Source: Myxococcales bacterium UBA1660
GTDB taxonomy: Bacteria > Myxococcota_A > Polyangia > Polyangiales > Houyiibacteriaceae
DNA: 64,000 nucleotides
Assembly: GCA_002320815.1 (NCBI GenBank)
Contig: DCLA01000030.1
Span: 33,275 to 97,274, forward strand
Reading direction: 5' to 3'
The notes beneath the pieces are model-generated. The model worked only from the letters and a program-made list of their open reading frames with translations, had not been told where the DNA came from and made no database searches. Position 1 is the first letter of the stretch. The number at the start of each line of letters is the position of its first letter. Positions 61,893-64,000 of the stretch are shown one piece after another. A program made the translations under genes and the position numbers.

Positions 61893-61997
61893 GAGGCGCA
61901 CCAGCGTGGCTCCCGCCGTCATGGGTCGCGGAGGCATACCCGCATGGCTCCCGCCGACGTCAGCGGTCGCGGAGGCGCACCAGCGTGGCCCCGCGGC
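61893..61997. repeat. Three imperfect tandem copies of the smr 3' end
   Basis: Units start at 61893, 61931 and 61972, each with GAGGCRYACCMGCRTGGC at the front and GTCGCG at the end of the first two; period 38-41 bases. The last copy is the true end of the smr gene (its stop lies at 61960-61962); the two others lie downstream as decayed copies. The rest of the 61790-61892 gap is GC-rich without visible feature. Confidence 0.7.
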
Positions 61998-62811
61998 CGC
62001 CGAAGCGGTCGGGCGCGGTGGCGAAGGCCTCGACCAGCGGCGCGGCGCCGCCCTCGGTCAACGCGGCGACCACCGCGTCCGCGAGGACCGGCAAGCCCCC
62101 TTCGCTGTGGCGGCCGCGCCCATGGACCAGGCAGAGCGTCCGGCGGCCTTCCCCGTGGGCCTTGCGCACGAAGCGGTTCACCTCGCGGCCGACCACCCGC
62201 GCCTCGAAGCCATGGAGATCGAGGGAGCGCTCCGGCGGGAGCTCGCCGTCTCCGAGCATCCGCGCCGTGCGCTTGGCGGCGCCGGACCGGACCCCGCGGA
62301 CCACCCCGTCGTCGGCGATGCGCACGTCGAACTCCAGGGCGCCGGCGACCAATCGGTCGAGCTGGGCCCGGGCCGCGAGCTCGGCGACGTCGGCCGCGTC
62401 CCGGGCGGCCTTGCGGCGAGCCTGCTGCTCGGTGGGTCGCTGTTTCGCGCCCGCCTGCTTGGCCTTGTGGCGGCGGCGGCGCTCGGCGCGGGACTCGGCG
62501 GAGTCGAGACCCCCGAAGGCGTCGGCGAAGGCGACGCGGTCCTCGTAGGTGTACCCCTCGAGACCGCGCGCGGTCTGCATGCCCTCCCGACTCGCCGGGT
62601 CCACCGCGATGCCCTCCGGGGCCTGCGAGGCCCGTTTGGGATGGACTTCCTTGCGCTGCGCGATCGCTGGCTTCTTCTTCGGCACCCGAACCCCCTGGAG
62701 GGCAGCGAAAGGGGAGGCGAGCTTGTCGGGCGCCACCTTGGTCTTCACCCGGGGCTGCTCTTCGTCTTCGCTCGCCGCGGGCCCTGCCCGCCGTCGCTTT
62801 CGCCGCACCAT
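61960..62811 (-). CDS. Smr-domain protein
   Basis: 283 residues from ATG 62811 (MVRRKRRRAG). Basic N-terminal 60 residues, a charged helical linker (ESRAERRRRHKAKQAGAKQR), and a C-terminal Smr domain (about 195-283) with SLDLHGFEARVVGREVNRFV, the nuclease-type LVHGRGRHSEGG and a closing GGRGATLVRLR strand. Smr domains of the MutS2/YdaL type nick DNA or RNA; the H-G-x-G and LDLHG motifs are present. The middle part has no match. The Smr part may act in mRNA or collided-ribosome rescue, by family knowledge. Confidence 0.9.
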   Translation of the reverse strand: MVRRKRRRAGPAASEDEEQPRVKTKVAPDKLASPFAALQGVRVPKKKPAIAQRKEVHPKRASQAPEGIAVDPASREGMQTARGLEGYTYEDRVAFADAFGGLDSAESRAERRRRHKAKQAGAKQRPTEQQARRKAARDAADVAELAARAQLDRLVAGALEFDVRIADDGVVRGVRSGAAKRTARMLGDGELPPERSLDLHGFEARVVGREVNRFVRKAHGEGRRTLCLVHGRGRHSEGGLPVLADAVVAALTEGGAAPLVEAFATAPDRFGGRGATLVRLRDR

Positions 62812-62909
62812 GGGCCGATCATAGGGGCCGGAGGTGGGGATCGTCGAGTTGCCGGCATCGCGAACCGGGGCCGAGGGTTCGACGGGGACGCGCGGATCGG
62901 GCGGCTTAA

Positions 62910-62933
62910 ACGACAAACCCCGCCGAAGCGGGG
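62910..62933 (-). terminator. Terminator of the tRNA-Leu gene
   Basis: Minus-strand stem CCCCGC-TTCG-GCGGGG with the stable TTCG loop, followed by TTTGTCGTTT, 12 bases after the tRNA 3' end. Confidence 0.88.
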
Positions 62934-62944
62934 CCGTCTTTGGG

Positions 62945-63026
62945 TGCGGAAGAGAGGACTCGAACCTCCACGGGTCTCCCCACACGAACCTGAATCGTGC
63001 GCGTCTGCCAGTTCCGCCACTTCCGC
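62945..63026 (-). tRNA. tRNA-Leu(CAG)
   Basis: Read on the minus strand: acceptor GCGGAAG pairs with CTTCCGC, D-arm with GGCAGACGC, anticodon loop TTCAGGT in a stem ACGA/TCGT gives anticodon CAG (codon CUG, the main Leu codon here), a long variable arm as in class II tRNAs, and T-arm GAGGTTCGAGTCCTC. Discriminator A; CCA is not encoded. Confidence 0.95.
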
Positions 63027-63089
63027 GTGCGGACCGGCGAGATAGGACGCCCAGGGCGGGGTGTCAAGGAAGATCGATCGTGGGGTCGA

Positions 63090-63896
63090 TCATTCCGTCG
63101 GCCGGGTGGCCTGGACCACGTACTGGTGGGGGAGCGTCTCTTCCAGGGTGTGGATCTCGAAGCCCGCGGCCCCGAGCTCCTCGGCGACCTGGAGGGTGGT
63201 CAGCCGCATCTCCGCGGGCGGGCCCTGGGGCGAGTCCATGGTGAAGTCGACCACGTACACGCTGCCGCCCGGGCGGAGCGCCGTGAAGAGCTTGGCGGCG
63301 TAGGCCTCGCGCTCGCCGATGTGGTGCCAGGTGTCGACGATGAGGATCACATCGACGCTGTTCGGCTCGAGGCCGGGCGCGTCGGTCGGCACGGCGCGCG
63401 CGGTAGCGTTGGCGAGCCCCTCCCGCTCGATGCGCGCCTCCATGTGGGCGACCATGTTCGGCTCGACGTCCAGGGCGAGGACCGCGCCCTCCGGTCCCAC
63501 GGCGGCCGAGAGGCGGCTCAGGAAGTACCCGGTGCCCGCGCCGAGATCGGCGACCGTCTGGCCGGGCTGGAGCCCCAGGAGCCCGACGACCTCGTCGGGC
63601 TTCTGCCAGCTGTCCCGCTCGGGGTCGTCGAAGATCTCGGCGAAGCGCTCCACATCGGAGAAGTCATGGTGAGCGCCCTGCCCGTGGTGCCCATGGTCGT
63701 GGCGCCCGTGGCGATGCCCATGCTCACCGCCCTGGTGCTCGGCGCCGTGATGCTCCCCGGGCCCACCGCAACGCTGGGCCTCGGGACCGTCGCTGCAGCG
63801 CTCGGTCGCCTCGGCGCCCGCAGTTCCGTCATCGGAGCCCGACGGCGTCTCGGCGCCGCCACCGCAGGCCAGGAGGAACGGAAGGATCGTCGCCAT
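63090..63896 (-). CDS. Exported His-rich lipoprotein with SAM methyltransferase fold
   Basis: 268 residues from ATG 63896 (GAGGG nine bases upstream; an ATG three codons earlier lies too close to it). Lipobox PFLLAC puts the mature protein at the envelope. After a short linker comes a stretch with 12 His in about 38 residues (EHGHRHGRHDHGHHG), a likely Zn/Ni/Cu-binding region. From about 95 a class I methyltransferase fold follows: VADLGAGTGYFLSRLS (SAM loop), ALDVEPNMV (acidic residue for ribose), VDVILIVDTWHHI, LRPGGSVYVVDF. SAM is not expected outside the cytosol, so the domain may bind another ligand or the export prediction may be misleading. Confidence 0.85.
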   Translation of the reverse strand: MATILPFLLACGGGAETPSGSDDGTAGAEATERCSDGPEAQRCGGPGEHHGAEHQGGEHGHRHGRHDHGHHGQGAHHDFSDVERFAEIFDDPERDSWQKPDEVVGLLGLQPGQTVADLGAGTGYFLSRLSAAVGPEGAVLALDVEPNMVAHMEARIEREGLANATARAVPTDAPGLEPNSVDVILIVDTWHHIGEREAYAAKLFTALRPGGSVYVVDFTMDSPQGPPAEMRLTTLQVAEELGAAGFEIHTLEETLPHQYVVQATRPTE

Positions 63897-63917
63897 ACGT
63901 CGCATCCCTCGTCCATA

Positions 63918-63986
63918 GCACCAGGGACGATCGTCGTCATTGTCGTCATTTCGCCCAGCACGCTCAACGCACCGGGGACGATCGTC
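63918..63986. repeat. Direct repeat pair with palindrome at the window end
   Basis: GCACC-R-GGGACGATCGTC occurs at 63918-63935 and 63969-63986, one mismatch. The core GGGACGATCGTCCC in the second copy is a perfect 14-base palindrome. The pair lies upstream of the methyltransferase-fold gene and could hold operator sites; the sequence to the right is outside the window. Confidence 0.45.
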
Positions 63987-64000
63987 CCGGGTCAGCGGAA

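Overview
The window is high-GC DNA that is almost fully coding, with GTG and TTG starts, many four-base stop/start overlaps and an unusual number of lipoproteins and Cys-rich secreted proteins (Asp-rich linkers after the lipobox, Dickkopf/EGF-like Cys repeats, a CNGLDDDCDE-type motif, P-domains, PSI-like modules). This points to the Myxococcota (Polyangia/Sandaracinaceae-like predatory soil or marine bacteria). That placement is inferred from style, not from a marker tree. There is no rRNA, insertion sequence, phage or CRISPR array; one tRNA-Leu(CAG) lies near the right end.

Layout. 1-3023: end of a class III nucleotide cyclase, a tiny HPF/RaiA-like protein and a REC-kinase-REC hybrid. 3072-8832: a cobalamin riboswitch leading into a BtuB-like TonB receptor, a propeller-like lipoprotein, an APC permease and a DUF4397-like lipoprotein. 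8819-12935 (minus): ruvA-ruvB-membrane protein-BtuC-like-BtuD-like operon running head-on into the riboswitch operon. 13066-16831: bacteriophytochrome, Rcp1-like response regulator and REC-kinase, all coupled by GTGA overlaps. 16836-22805 (minus): yebC-ruvC-short MurE-like ligase-small lipoprotein-L,D-transpeptidase-cardiolipin synthase, an envelope/recombination operon. 22935-31847: propeller-like proteins, lipoproteins, an orphan D12-class adenine methylase and glutathione synthetase. 31878-40168: an exoprotein cluster with an M23 peptidase carrying Cys repeats, Cys-rich lipoproteins, a frameshifted EGF/discoidin-like protein and a papain-like peptidase with two P-domains. 40362-52887: PLP enzyme, TPR/HEAT protein, FN3 lipoprotein, an IMPase-like enzyme and Mpl, an AsmA-like protein, hemerythrin and a leucine-rich repeat protein. 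52934-63896: molybdopterin oxidoreductase, otsB/otsA, an aldo/keto-reductase-fold protein lacking two catalytic residues, a FAAH-like amidase, a CysQ-like phosphatase, a DUF1206 membrane protein, an Smr protein, tRNA-Leu and a predicted exported His-rich methyltransferase-fold lipoprotein.

Themes. Cobalamin uptake is the clearest multi-gene system: outer-membrane receptor and surface lipoprotein under riboswitch control on one strand, inner-membrane ABC parts on the other, no BtuF nearby. A light-sensing phosphorelay and a peptidoglycan-modification operon are the other coherent units. The best candidates for new biology are the BtuG-like propeller partner of the B12 receptor, the MurE-like enzyme without its UDP-binding domain, the exported methyltransferase-fold lipoprotein and the degenerate aldo/keto reductase.
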